In this document: positions 46,302 through 55,392 of the stretch, in pieces
How the letters are laid out: each line of letters starts with the position of its first letter
Numbering within the stretch: position 1 is the stretch's first letter
Assembly (NCBI RefSeq): GCF_001652915.1
Contig: NZ_BBQI01000088.1
Coordinates: forward strand, 35,134-99,133
Origin: Cupriavidus sp. D384
Lineage (GTDB): Bacteria; Pseudomonadota; Gammaproteobacteria; Burkholderiales; Burkholderiaceae
Direction: 5' to 3'
Length of the DNA: 64,000 nt
Program-made: the position numbers and the translations under genes
The notes under the pieces: model-generated
Database searches by the model: none
What the model saw: the letters and a program-made list of their open reading frames with translations, nothing else
What the model was told of the DNA's origin: nothing

Positions 46302-46332
46302 GCCGCGCCTTCCCTGGGCGCGGCATTTTTTT
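46302..46332 (+). terminator. Plus-strand rho-independent terminator between two minus-strand genes
   Basis: Stem gccgcgcc / ggcgcggc is followed by seven T on the plus strand. Both flanking genes are on the minus strand, so it may end a small plus-strand RNA beginning about 46190-46230. Confidence 0.7.
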
Positions 46333-46348
46333 GCCCGGCTCAGGTGGC

Positions 46349-47503
46349 CTACCTGGAAGGCGGGCTTGCCAGGTCTTCCTCGACAAACCGCAGCAGCGCT
46401 TCGGTGAGGGCTTCGCGTGGATAGGCGTTGCGGGTCACGAACATGGCGCCGATGGTCGGGCGCGAGCGCGCGATCGGCACGGCCAGCGCCCAGTGATCCG
46501 CATTGACATAGCCCACCAGGGCGCTGCCCGGCACGATCTGGTCGTAGAAGATCATCTGGCTGTCGTTGCGGGCGTCGATGCGTGCCAGCTTGTCGTAGCT
46601 GGATTCAAGAATGGACGAGATGCGATCTGGCTCCGGGAATGTCACCAGCGAGTAGTAGCGCAGCCCGGTGGGCAGCGGGTGGTCGGCCAGCCATGCACGC
46701 CTTACCGCCGGCCGCAGGCTTTCCACGCCCCGGCCGTCGCCAGCCTCGCACTTCGAGCCCGGGAAATGCTGCAGCAGGTTGGCCTGGTACTGCTCGGCAT
46801 CGTTGGCCAGTGGCGACCCGCCAACAGCGCCGGCTGCGCTGACCACGGCCACCACGCGGCTGCGGATTTCCGGATAGCCGACCACCGCCTCAAGGATATC
46901 CGGCGCCCCTTTGGAATAGCCGATCAGCACGACATACGGCCCGTCCGGCCCTTCAGGCAGCGCCATGACGGCATCGCGCACCTGGCGTGCGTTGTGGGCG
47001 GTGCCTGACAGCGCATCGACCCTGAGCAGCGCGGCATCGTAGCCGAAGTGCCGCACATGGGTAGCGACCGTGCCTGGAGGATCGAGCCACGGCTCGAAGC
47101 ATTCGTAGCCGATGCCCGGCACGATCATCGCCATCAGATGCCGCCGCGACGGACCAAGATCCACCGGCTTGCCTGTGCCGGCTGGCTCCACGCCGACGCG
47201 CGTCAGCGCGGTTTCGCACGGCAGGTGGTCAGGCAATGCCTGCTGGCGGGTACTCAGGATGGCGCAGTAGATCTCGCGGAAGCGCCCGCGTGCGTCGCGC
47301 ACGCCGGCACTGGCAGCCGGCGCCAGGATCAGCGGGGGCGTTTCGGTGGAATACGGCACCAGCGGCTTCGATGCACAGGCGGCCAGCATCAGGCAGGCGC
47401 AGGCCAACGCCCAGACCTGGGCGCAGCGTCCCGGCCATCCCCGCCGCGCGGGTCGCCCGACGACTGGCAGCCTAGCGCGTCTGCGCAGTGTCTTCGGCAG
47501 CAT
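46349..47503 (-). CDS. Lipoprotein with alpha/beta-hydrolase-like nucleophile motif
   Basis: A 384-residue protein with a lipobox (LMLAACASKP, lipidated Cys about residue 42). The nucleophile-elbow-like IGYSKGAPD (about residue 206) and preceding MIVPGIGYECF suggest an alpha/beta-hydrolase fold; a later DHWALAVP could hold the catalytic His. AAAGGATC precedes the ATG at 47503. It overlaps the LssY_C gene upstream by 32 bases, so the three lipoprotein genes form an operon. The substrate is unknown. Confidence 0.7.
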   Translation of the reverse strand: MLPKTLRRRARLPVVGRPARRGWPGRCAQVWALACACLMLAACASKPLVPYSTETPPLILAPAASAGVRDARGRFREIYCAILSTRQQALPDHLPCETALTRVGVEPAGTGKPVDLGPSRRHLMAMIVPGIGYECFEPWLDPPGTVATHVRHFGYDAALLRVDALSGTAHNARQVRDAVMALPEGPDGPYVVLIGYSKGAPDILEAVVGYPEIRSRVVAVVSAAGAVGGSPLANDAEQYQANLLQHFPGSKCEAGDGRGVESLRPAVRRAWLADHPLPTGLRYYSLVTFPEPDRISSILESSYDKLARIDARNDSQMIFYDQIVPGSALVGYVNADHWALAVPIARSRPTIGAMFVTRNAYPREALTEALLRFVEEDLASPPSR

Positions 47504-48755
47504 GCCGATCCTTTCCGACGGCATCGGTCGCCGCGGGCTTGCCAAGAGGCACCCAGTCCAGGATTTCCAGATCCGAAATGCTCAGGGGCCGGGTCACGAA
47601 GAACATCACCGCGCGCAGTCCGTCGGTAAAGTACTTCGCCCCGTTCAGGCTGCTGCGTTCCTGCTGCCGGCTGACCGGCCCGCCCCCGGCGACGAAGCCG
47701 AGCTTTTCCAGTCCTTCCGAGTAGATGCTGTCCTGGACGACCATGTTCCGGGCCTCGTCCACGTCCTCGTGCAGCACGGACTGCGCCGGAGCTGCCAACA
47801 GGCGGCCACCGGTTGGCCGGCCGATCTGCAGGACATAGACGGCCTGCCCCTCATAGCGAAACGGCGCCAGCCAGGCACGTATCCAGTTCGGCGACACCAT
47901 GCCGGCTTGCCCCTGCTTGCGCAGGACCGCATCAGGCACGCGGCCGAAAACGTACTGCGCATCGTCGAACGGCTCCTGGTTGCGCCGGTAGTTCCGGCGC
48001 ACCATGGCCGCCCCGAAGTCTTCCAGCCCGCCGATGGCCACGCCATTGAGCGGATCGCCGCTGTGCTGGCTGCTGGCGTCGGTGGCGCAGCATGGCAGGC
48101 GCTCCAGCGCGGCACGCAGCGACGCCAGGTCCTGGTAATCCACCGCCACCGGATCGGGGTAGGTAAACAGCGAGCGCGAGAAGTCCGGATCGCCGGAATC
48201 ATCAGGCACCCTCAGGAACAGCGTAAAGACCACGAGGTGCTGGTTGCCAAGCAGATCCACGTTCAGCAGCTTGGTGCCGCGCGCGGGATTGGTGAATACA
48301 ATGCCCGAGCGCGATTCGCCAGGCGGGATGGGGTTCCTGAATCCCACATGGTTGAACCAGTCGTCGATTTTGGCATTCGTGCCGCCGGTGAACCACCCGT
48401 GCAGCGACCAGGCAACTTCGAGTGGCGAGAAGTAGTCGGGATCGGTCCCGGTACGCAGCAGTGCCAGTGACTGGGCCGTACCGTTGTGAACCTCGATCCA
48501 GACCGGCTGCACGCCGACCGCACCGATATTCGCGCCCAGCAGCCGATGGCTTTCCAGCTTGCTCGGTACCGTCGCGCTCAGCGTGACGCCGTCCTTTGTC
48601 ATGCTGACTGCCCGGGCGCGCAACGGCTCGTCGCCGCCTTCGGCGGGCCGTCGCCAGGTCGAGCATCCCGCCAGCACCAGCAACAGCAACAGGCAGGCCG
48701 CCATTGCCAGCCCCTGTGCAGCCGGCCAGCGCCGGACACGCGGGGCGGCGATCAT
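47472..48755 (-). CDS. LssY_C-domain lipoprotein (paralog 1)
   Basis: A 427-residue lipoprotein (lipobox LVLAGCST, Cys about residue 31). The C-terminal half has the LssY_C pattern: GDPLNGVAIGGLEDFGAAMV, YVFGRVPDAVL, and HEDVDEARNMVVQD. It is a diverged tandem paralog of the next upstream gene; both share PVW.EVHN, LPCCAT and GDPLN. The function of LssY_C is not established, though LssY occurs fused to PAP2-type lipid phosphatases. Its ATG overlaps the paralog's stop by four bases. Confidence 0.78.
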   Translation of the reverse strand: MIAAPRVRRWPAAQGLAMAACLLLLLVLAGCSTWRRPAEGGDEPLRARAVSMTKDGVTLSATVPSKLESHRLLGANIGAVGVQPVWIEVHNGTAQSLALLRTGTDPDYFSPLEVAWSLHGWFTGGTNAKIDDWFNHVGFRNPIPPGESRSGIVFTNPARGTKLLNVDLLGNQHLVVFTLFLRVPDDSGDPDFSRSLFTYPDPVAVDYQDLASLRAALERLPCCATDASSQHSGDPLNGVAIGGLEDFGAAMVRRNYRRNQEPFDDAQYVFGRVPDAVLRKQGQAGMVSPNWIRAWLAPFRYEGQAVYVLQIGRPTGGRLLAAPAQSVLHEDVDEARNMVVQDSIYSEGLEKLGFVAGGGPVSRQQERSSLNGAKYFTDGLRAVMFFVTRPLSISDLEILDWVPLGKPAATDAVGKDRHAAEDTAQTR

Positions 48756-50044
48756 CGTCCCACCCCGACACCAGTTCCGCGGCGCCCGTCCGGCTCATGC
48801 TGCCCGTGCGTCTCATGCCAGCTGAATCGCCGGATCGCCGACAGCGACACGGGGCGCTGGTAGAACACCATCACCAGGCGGTCGCCATCCGTGTAATAGG
48901 GATCGGTAGTCAGGTTCTGGCGCGGGGCCTGCGGCGGGGCCAGGCCAACGCCGCCCACGTATCCGACCACGGCCAGGCTCTGGGAGTACGCCATGTCTTC
49001 GGCCAGCGCCGTGCGCGCCTCGTCAACGTCGGGATCGATCTTGTGGGTGGTCAGCGTGGGCGAATGAATCGTCATGCGGCTGCCGATGTCGCGGCTGATC
49101 TGCCCCACCCATACCGGCTTGCCCTGATAGCGCAAGGGGCTCAGCCAGAGCCTCAGGTGGTTGCGCTGGTGAACCGAATCGCGCGCCTTCTGCAGCGCCA
49201 GATCCTGCGGGCGGCCGAACAGGTAGAGATCGCTGACCGGTGCATTCAGGTAGCGCTCGCCGGAAAGTGCCGACGTCACCACGCGCATGATGGCGCCCGA
49301 CCATTTCGTCTCGGTCGGACGCCAGCCACGCCGCACCAGGGCCGGGAAGGCATCTTCTAGGCCGCCCACGATGATCAGGTTCAGCGGGTCGCCATTGCGC
49401 GAGCCGTCGCCGTTGGTGGCGCAGCATGGCAGTGCCTCCAGGGCAGCCCGGAATGCCTCGTCGTCGTCGACATGGCGGAGCGCCTCGGCAGGATAGATCT
49501 CGCGCTTGAACACCTCGCTGGTCTGGTAGTCGCCCCGGAACCCTGGCACCACTGTGAACACCGAGAACGTGCGCGTGCGGCCGTCGGCTGCCAGGTCGAT
49601 CTGCACCAGCTTGACGCCTTCCTCGAGGCTGGTCAGCACCATGCCCGACACGGTCTGGCCGGGTGGCACCGGGTTGCGGAACGCCAGTTCCGCAAAGCGC
49701 TCGCGAAGCTGGCGTTGCGCGTCGGGGCGCTGGTTCGCGGCGAACGCTTCGGCGGCCTCGGAGCTAGGGACGAAATTCGGATCGAGCCCGGGAAACAGCA
49801 GGTAGTACGGCCGGTCGTCGTCGTTGTGGACCTCTACCCAGACCGGCTGCGTGGCCTTTTCGGCCAATGGCACGCCATACAGTTCGGCGCTCTCGCGCGC
49901 CGACAAGACCGAGACGGCCACGCTCACACCGCCATCGGCACGCGTGACGGCCCTTGACCGGAAGTCACCCACCGCGTCCTGGCGCTCGGGGGCCGCACAG
50001 GCCACCAGCGCCATCAGCATGCAAACGGTAGCGGCAGATTTCAT
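48752..50044 (-). CDS. LssY_C-domain lipoprotein (paralog 2)
   Basis: A 430-residue lipoprotein (signal MKSAATVCMLMALVAC, lipidated Cys about residue 16). The LssY_C domain (about residues 225-400) is clearer than in its paralog: GDPLNLIIVGGLEDAFPALV, VSDLYLFGRPQDLALQKA, LRLWLSPLRYQGKPVWVG, and KIDPDVDEARTALAEDM. It is the first gene of the three-lipoprotein operon. A GTG start at 50077 is possible. No partner phosphatase domain is fused or adjacent. Confidence 0.8.
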   Translation of the reverse strand: MKSAATVCMLMALVACAAPERQDAVGDFRSRAVTRADGGVSVAVSVLSARESAELYGVPLAEKATQPVWVEVHNDDDRPYYLLFPGLDPNFVPSSEAAEAFAANQRPDAQRQLRERFAELAFRNPVPPGQTVSGMVLTSLEEGVKLVQIDLAADGRTRTFSVFTVVPGFRGDYQTSEVFKREIYPAEALRHVDDDEAFRAALEALPCCATNGDGSRNGDPLNLIIVGGLEDAFPALVRRGWRPTETKWSGAIMRVVTSALSGERYLNAPVSDLYLFGRPQDLALQKARDSVHQRNHLRLWLSPLRYQGKPVWVGQISRDIGSRMTIHSPTLTTHKIDPDVDEARTALAEDMAYSQSLAVVGYVGGVGLAPPQAPRQNLTTDPYYTDGDRLVMVFYQRPVSLSAIRRFSWHETHGQHEPDGRRGTGVGVGR

Positions 50045-50306
50045 GGCTGACGCGGCGAACGCGAAACCGGCTGTCACGGGATCGAAGCAGCCCGGAAGCT
50101 GGCCGCTTCAGGGCCAGATTGCCGCACCGCTTTCCATCGTCTAGTCTGGGATACGTTCCCGCGTTTCACAAGAAAGAGGTGCCCGCCGGGCGCACGACAG
50201 TACGGTGAATCAGGGGACCGAAAGCGAACAACCTATGCGTTGCACACTGGCCGGCGCTGCAAAAAGCAAGGGGCCTGGCGCCCCGATACGAAGAAAGGGG
50301 GCAGCA

Positions 50307-50867
50307 ATGAATCGAAGAATCGCCATCCTGACAATCCCCGCCCTGGTCGCGGTACCCGCGATCGCACTGGGCGCAAGCAAATCCGAAAAGCAGGCCGAGG
50401 TGCGCAAGGCCGCGCAGAAGGCGCTGGATGCGCTCTACAAGGCCCAGCCGTCGGCGCGCAGCGCCGTGTCATCGGCGGCCGGCTACGCGGCTTTCAGTAA
50501 TTTCGGCATGAAGATCCTGCTGGCCGGCAGCGGCACCGGCGAAGGCATCGCCGTGAATAACAAGACCAAGGCCTCGACCTACATGAAGATGGTCGAACTC
50601 CAGGCGGGCCTGGGCATTGGCGTCAAGAAATTCCAGCTGGTCTGGGTGTTCGAGAAGGAAGCCGCGCTGAACGACTTCATCCAGTCAGGCTGGACGTTTG
50701 GCGGCCAGTCGACGGCTGCGGCCAAGGCCGGCGACAGCGGCACCGCGTACCAGGGCGCACTGGCCGTGGGGCCCGGAATCTGGCTCTACCAGATCACGGA
50801 CAAGGGCCTGGCGCTGGAACTGACCGCCAAGGGCACCAAGTACTACAAGGATGACGATCTGAACTAA
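50307..50867 (+). CDS. YSC84/SYLF-domain lipid-binding exported protein
   Basis: A 186-residue protein with a signal peptide (MNRRIAILTIPALVAVPAIALGA). The mature part is a SYLF (Ysc84 actin-/lipid-binding-like) domain: AVSSAAGYAAFSNFG, GSGTGEGIAVNNKTK, VELQAGLGIGVKKFQLVWVFE. In bacteria such proteins bind phospholipids or anionic lipids in the periplasm; the exact role is unknown. AAAGGGGG precedes the ATG; the upstream in-frame extension of 34 codons is unlikely. It is divergent from the lipoprotein operon. Confidence 0.85.
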   Translation: MNRRIAILTIPALVAVPAIALGASKSEKQAEVRKAAQKALDALYKAQPSARSAVSSAAGYAAFSNFGMKILLAGSGTGEGIAVNNKTKASTYMKMVELQAGLGIGVKKFQLVWVFEKEAALNDFIQSGWTFGGQSTAAAKAGDSGTAYQGALAVGPGIWLYQITDKGLALELTAKGTKYYKDDDLN

Positions 50868-51306
50868 GCCGCTACAGAAAAGCGGCTGGCTTGGGGCTGC
50901 GAGACCGGGCCCGGGGGGCCCGGGGGAGACGCCTGTCTGGTCGGGACGATTCCGATCGCCCCGATCGCCCCGATCGCCCCGATTACTTCAGCAAGCCACG
51001 CCCAACCACGAGCCGTATCGGTGCATGCCTGTCGCCTGCGGTGCACGCCGCATGCAACCGTGCCCCGTCGTGCTCTCTTCCTCCCCGCGCTGGAACGTGC
51101 CCCGCGCGGCGCGCCCTGCCCCAATCCACCGTCCGACGCCGTTTTCCGGCACGTCGCCTATCCGGGTTTTCACTGGCACGCTTCGTGCTGGATTATTTCC
51201 CAAAGATATCCTTAATATATTTACAAGATATTTCCATGCCGCGTACCGGGGCGTTCGAAGGATCGCCCGGGTGCGCAGCCTCACCTTCCCAACCGAGGAG
51301 TTCTTC
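50868..51306. other. 439-bp intergenic region with short tandem repeats and AT-rich promoter zone
   Basis: The first part has GC-rich runs (gggcccggggggcccggggg near 50905) and a tandem 9-mer gatcgcccc repeated three times (50954-50980). The last part, 51190-51235, is AT-rich with aatatatt dyads and probably contains the promoter and operator of the aldolase-TRAP operon. No gene was found. Confidence 0.55.
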
Positions 51307-52221
51307 ATGAGCAATCCGCGCTGGACCGGCATCTTCCCGGCCGTCACGACCAAGTTCCACGCCGACGAGCGCATCGACGCAGAAGGCACCATCCGCCATA
51401 TCGATTTCCAGATCCGCAACGGCATCCATGGTCTGGTCACCTGCGGATCGCTGGGCGAGGCCAGCACGCTGTCCCTGGAAGAAAAGCTCGACGTGGCGCG
51501 CATTGCGCTGGAGGCCGCCGATGGCCGCATTCCGGTGCTGGCCAATGTGTCCGAAACCAGCACGCGCGACGCACTGCGCTATATCGACGGCGCCAACAAG
51601 CTGGGCGTGGCCGGCTTCATGGTCATGCCGTCGGTCATCTATGTGGCCGACGCCCGCGAGGCCATGCAGAACGTGCGCGCCATGGCCGAGGCGGCCCAGA
51701 AACCGGTGATGGTCTACAACAACCCGGTTGCCTATCGCGTGGACCTCAAGCCCGAGCACATGGCCGAACTGGCCGACAGCAAATGGATTGCCGCGGTCAA
51801 GGAAAGCACCGGCGACATCCGCCGCGTGACTGACCTGCGCAACACCGTGGGCGACCGCTACCAGATCTTCATGGGCGTGGACGACCTGGCCTACGAAGGG
51901 CTGGCGCTTGGCTGCGACGGCCTGCTGGCCGGGGTGGGCTGCGCCTTCCCGCGCGAGACCGTGGCGCTGTTCGACCTCATGCGCGCGGGCAATTTCGCCG
52001 AGGCACTGAAGCTCTACCGCTGGATGACGCCGATGCTCCATCTCGATGTGTCGAACAAGCTGGTGCAGAACCTGAAGCTGATCGACGCCATCGTGGGCGT
52101 GGGCACCGAGCACATGCGCCGCCCGCGCCTGCCGCTGATCGGCGAGGAACGTGCCTTCGTCGAACGCGTCGTGCGCCAGGCGCTGGCGACGCGGCCCGCG
52201 CAATACCAGTCGGTGGCCTGA
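51307..52221 (+). CDS. Dihydrodipicolinate synthase-family aldolase/hydratase
   Basis: A 304-residue class I aldolase. Key residues: G-SLGE (TCGSLGEAST) near residue 47, Tyr137 (MVYNNPVAY) and Schiff-base Lys165 (AAVKESTGD). The MPSVIY and GVDDLAYEGLALGCDG segments are family-typical. It is not likely the lysine-pathway DapA because it leads a TRAP transporter operon; relatives in such operons act in sugar-acid, hydroxyproline or keto-acid breakdown. AGGAG precedes the ATG at 51307. The actual substrate cannot be read from sequence. Confidence 0.88.
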   Translation: MSNPRWTGIFPAVTTKFHADERIDAEGTIRHIDFQIRNGIHGLVTCGSLGEASTLSLEEKLDVARIALEAADGRIPVLANVSETSTRDALRYIDGANKLGVAGFMVMPSVIYVADAREAMQNVRAMAEAAQKPVMVYNNPVAYRVDLKPEHMAELADSKWIAAVKESTGDIRRVTDLRNTVGDRYQIFMGVDDLAYEGLALGCDGLLAGVGCAFPRETVALFDLMRAGNFAEALKLYRWMTPMLHLDVSNKLVQNLKLIDAIVGVGTEHMRRPRLPLIGEERAFVERVVRQALATRPAQYQSVA

Positions 52222-52333
52222 CCCGGCCGGCGCACTGACGCCTGCGATGCCAGCGCGGTGCCACGCGCGCCGACTGGCATCCAACTTGCTCGATCCGGCC
52301 CGGCCAATTCCCACGCACAGGAGCTTTACAGCA

Positions 52334-52978
52334 ATGCCAGACCTCTCCTCGATCACGGCGGACGCAGCCTCCGCCAGCCCGCCCGTGGCGCGCCCGGTGC
52401 GCTGGGTGCTGCGCGCCTCGGACGCCGTGCTCGCCGTGGAGCGCCTGGCGCTTGGCGGGCTGATGACCCTGCTGGTGCTGCTGATCCTGCTGAACGTGGT
52501 GACGCGCTACGCCGGCCTGCCGCTCTACTGGGTGGACGAGGCGTCGGTCTACTCGGTGGTGTGGCTGACCTTCGTCGGCGCATCGATCATGACGCGCCTG
52601 CGCCTCGATTTCGCGGTGGGGCTGCTGACCGAACAGCTGCCCGCAAAGCTGGCAAAGGCCGCCAAGGTCATCGCCACGGGCGGCGTGCTGGTGTTCGGCC
52701 TTGCCATGATCGCCATGTGCTGGCTGTGGATGGACCCGGTCGGCATCACCAGCTTCAACTTCGACGCAAAGGAATACGCGGCCCAGTCGTTCAACTTCCT
52801 CTACACCGAGCGCACGCAGACGCTGGAATGGCCGATGTGGGTGCTGCAGCTGATCATGCCGCTGTTCGCCTGCACCCTGAGCCTGCATGCGCTGGCGAAC
52901 CTGCTCGAAGACCTGGACCTGGCGCCGCGCCGGGCGTATCCCGAGTTCCATGTCGGCAATGCCGAATCGGTGAACTGA
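52334..52978 (+). CDS. dctQ: TRAP transporter small permease (DctQ)
   Basis: A 214-residue membrane protein with four hydrophobic segments (about residues 38-60, 72-90, 115-138, 168-190). The WVDEASVYSVVWLTFVGASI segment is typical of DctQ. It partners with DctM in the inner membrane to import a carboxylate captured by DctP, driven by the sodium gradient. The ATG at 52334 has an AGGAG about 10 bases upstream. It ends four bases before dctM. Confidence 0.9.
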   Translation: MPDLSSITADAASASPPVARPVRWVLRASDAVLAVERLALGGLMTLLVLLILLNVVTRYAGLPLYWVDEASVYSVVWLTFVGASIMTRLRLDFAVGLLTEQLPAKLAKAAKVIATGGVLVFGLAMIAMCWLWMDPVGITSFNFDAKEYAAQSFNFLYTERTQTLEWPMWVLQLIMPLFACTLSLHALANLLEDLDLAPRRAYPEFHVGNAESVN

Positions 52979-52981
52979 GCC

Positions 52982-54247
52982 ATGACGACCACTTTCTTCT
53001 TCTGCGCCGTGATGCTGGCCGGCGTGCCGATCGGCATCTGCCTGTGCCTGTCGGGCCTGGCCTTTATCTTCAGCACCGGCGACACCGTGCTGCTGCAGTC
53101 GTTTCCCACGCAGATGTTCGCCGGCGTGGACAGCTACGGCCTGATCGCCATCCCGCTGTTCATCCTGATCGGCGAGATCATGAACAGCGGCGGCATCACG
53201 CGCCGGCTGGTGGACCTGTCGATGGCCTTTGTCGGCTCGGTCAAGGGCGGGCTGGCCTACGTCAACATCCTGGCCAACATGCTGGTGTCGTCGATCATCG
53301 GCTCGGCCACCGCGCAGGTTGCCATCATGGCGCAGGTCATGGTGCCCGAGATGGAAAAGCAGGGCTACGACAAGACCTTCGCGGCGGGCCTGACCGTCTA
53401 CGGTGGCATGCTCGGCCCCATCATCCCGCCCTCGGTGATGTTCGTGGTCTACAGCGTGCTGGCCCAGGTGGCCGTGGGCGACATGCTGATCGCAGGCATC
53501 CTGCCCGGCGTGCTGCTGACCGTGCTGTTCTTCGTGATCATCGCCATCATGGGGATGTTCTACAACTACCCGCGCAGCGCCCGCCAGACGCTGCGCGAGC
53601 GCGCGACGACCGTGCTGCAGGCCAGTCCGACACTGCTGATCCCGATCGTGATCGTGGGCTCGATCCTGGCCGGCCTGGCAAATCCGACCGAGGCGGCCGC
53701 CGTGGGCGCGCTGGCCGCGGCGCTGGTGGGGCGCTACGTGACGAAGGAATTCGACATGCGTACGATGCCGGCCATCCTGCTGCGCTCCGCAATCTATTCG
53801 GCGATCGTGCTGTTCCTGGTGGCGGCGGCGGCCGTGTTCTCGTGGCTGCTGATCTACGGGAAGATCCCGCAGATGGTGGCTACCTGGATCCAGACCGTGG
53901 CACACAGCCCGGTGGCATTCCTGCTGCTCGCCAACGTGATCCTGCTGATCATCGGCACCGTGATCGACGGCATTCCGGGCCTGATCATGACCGTGCCGAT
54001 CCTGCTGCCCGTAGCCACCGAGGTCTATCACATCGATCCGCGCCACTTTGGCGTGGTCATCGTGATCAACCTGGTGCTGGGGCTGATGTCGCCGCCGGTG
54101 GGGCTGAGCTTCTTCGTGGCGTCGGCCGTCACCGGGGCCAAGCCCGGCAAGATGTTCATGATCACCCTGCCCTTCTTCCTGATCAGCTGCGTTGGGCTGG
54201 TACTGCTGTCGCTGTTCCCCAGCCTGTCCATCGGGCTGCTGAAGTAA
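52982..54247 (+). CDS. dctM: TRAP transporter large permease (DctM)
   Basis: A 421-residue protein with about 12 membrane helices. It begins MTTTFFFCAVMLAGVPIG and has the family's IPLFILIGEIMNSGGITRRL, ANMLVSSIIGSATAQ, and YGGMLGPIIPPS signatures. It forms the substrate-translocating channel. A 68-base gap separates it from dctP, within the same operon. Confidence 0.93.
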   Translation: MTTTFFFCAVMLAGVPIGICLCLSGLAFIFSTGDTVLLQSFPTQMFAGVDSYGLIAIPLFILIGEIMNSGGITRRLVDLSMAFVGSVKGGLAYVNILANMLVSSIIGSATAQVAIMAQVMVPEMEKQGYDKTFAAGLTVYGGMLGPIIPPSVMFVVYSVLAQVAVGDMLIAGILPGVLLTVLFFVIIAIMGMFYNYPRSARQTLRERATTVLQASPTLLIPIVIVGSILAGLANPTEAAAVGALAAALVGRYVTKEFDMRTMPAILLRSAIYSAIVLFLVAAAAVFSWLLIYGKIPQMVATWIQTVAHSPVAFLLLANVILLIIGTVIDGIPGLIMTVPILLPVATEVYHIDPRHFGVVIVINLVLGLMSPPVGLSFFVASAVTGAKPGKMFMITLPFFLISCVGLVLLSLFPSLSIGLLK

Positions 54248-54315
54248 CCGGTTTCCCTTCCCCTCGACATTCCCTCGACACCCCCTCGATATCACCGAAC
54301 GTACAGGAGCCTGCC

Positions 54316-55317
54316 ATGTCCCACTTCACCCGCCGCCGCTTTCTGAAGACCACCGCGCTGGCAACCGCCGCCGCGCCGCTGGTGATCACGTCCACCACGC
54401 GTGCCGCTACCACCAAGGAATTCCGCCTGGGCCTGATTACCCCGGCCGGCCACTCGTGGAACCGCGCGGCCGTGGCATTCGGCGAATCGTTGAAGAAGGA
54501 AACCGACGGCAGGCTCAGCGTCACGGTGTTCCACTCGGGCCAGCTTGGCAACGAGTCGGCGATGATGCAGCAACTGCAGTCGGGCGCGCTCGACATGGGC
54601 TGGATCCAGGCCGCCGAACTGGGGTCGCGCGTGTCCAGCGTGGCCGCCATCAACGCTCCCTACCTGGTGCGCTCCACGGCAAGCGTGGCAAAGCTCGTGC
54701 GCACGCCCGCCGCGCTGAAGCTGCTCGATGCCCTGCCGCGCGAAACCGGCACCATCGGCCTTGGCTGGGGTATCACGGGCATGCGCGTGGTGTTTGCCAC
54801 CAAGGACATCGGCTCGCCCGACGACCTCAAGGGCATGAAGCTGCGGATCAACCCCACGCCGGTCTACCGTGATTTCTATTCGATGCTGGGCGCCGCACCC
54901 ACGCCCATCCCCACCCCGGCCGTATTCGACGCCATGACCAACGGGCAGGTGGACGGGCTGGAAGCCGATATCGAACTGTCCTGGAACCAGCGCTACGACA
55001 AGATCTCGAAGGCGCTGCTGCCGATGAACGCGCTGTTCATGCCGTTCGCGCCGCTGGTGTCGGGCCGGATCTGGGCCGGGCTCGACCCCAAGGACCGCGA
55101 CCTGGTGCGGCAACTGGTCAGCCAGGCGCTGACGGCGCAGATCAACGATATCGTGACCACCGAAGCCGGCCTGGTCGACAAGCTCAAGCAGTCGTCGGTG
55201 GCATTCAAGAGCGCATCCAGCTACGATCCGCAGCCGGTTATCAAAAAGTTCGACGAACTCTGGGTGGCCAAGGCCCCGGCCATCCCGGAACTGCGCAAGA
55301 TCGGCGCCACGCTCTGA
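54316..55317 (+). CDS. dctP: TRAP transporter periplasmic substrate-binding protein (DctP)
   Basis: A 333-residue binding protein with a twin-arginine-like signal (TRRRFLKTTALAT, cleavage near residue 31). The DctP fold shows PAGHSWNRAAVAF, HSGQLGNESAMMQQLQSG, the conserved LKGMKLRI with Arg contacting the carboxylate, and TNGQVDGLEADIE. The ligand is likely an organic acid linked to the aldolase upstream. AGGAG precedes the ATG at 54316. It ends 75 bases before the GntR gene. Confidence 0.92.
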   Translation: MSHFTRRRFLKTTALATAAAPLVITSTTRAATTKEFRLGLITPAGHSWNRAAVAFGESLKKETDGRLSVTVFHSGQLGNESAMMQQLQSGALDMGWIQAAELGSRVSSVAAINAPYLVRSTASVAKLVRTPAALKLLDALPRETGTIGLGWGITGMRVVFATKDIGSPDDLKGMKLRINPTPVYRDFYSMLGAAPTPIPTPAVFDAMTNGQVDGLEADIELSWNQRYDKISKALLPMNALFMPFAPLVSGRIWAGLDPKDRDLVRQLVSQALTAQINDIVTTEAGLVDKLKQSSVAFKSASSYDPQPVIKKFDELWVAKAPAIPELRKIGATL

Positions 55318-55392
55318 GGCCCTGCCCGCCTGCGGCATAATGTCGGCCACCGCCAGCCCTGCCGGCTGGCGGGCCCCGCTTACTTCTACGAG

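Noticed and set aside
46198..46407. 69-codon plus-strand frame between two minus-strand genes
   Set aside because: It runs through a terminator hairpin and into the antisense of the next gene, with no ribosome binding site.
51977..54295. 772-codon minus-strand frame over the TRAP genes
   Set aside because: Antisense shadow, His/Asp/Gln/Arg-rich without motifs.
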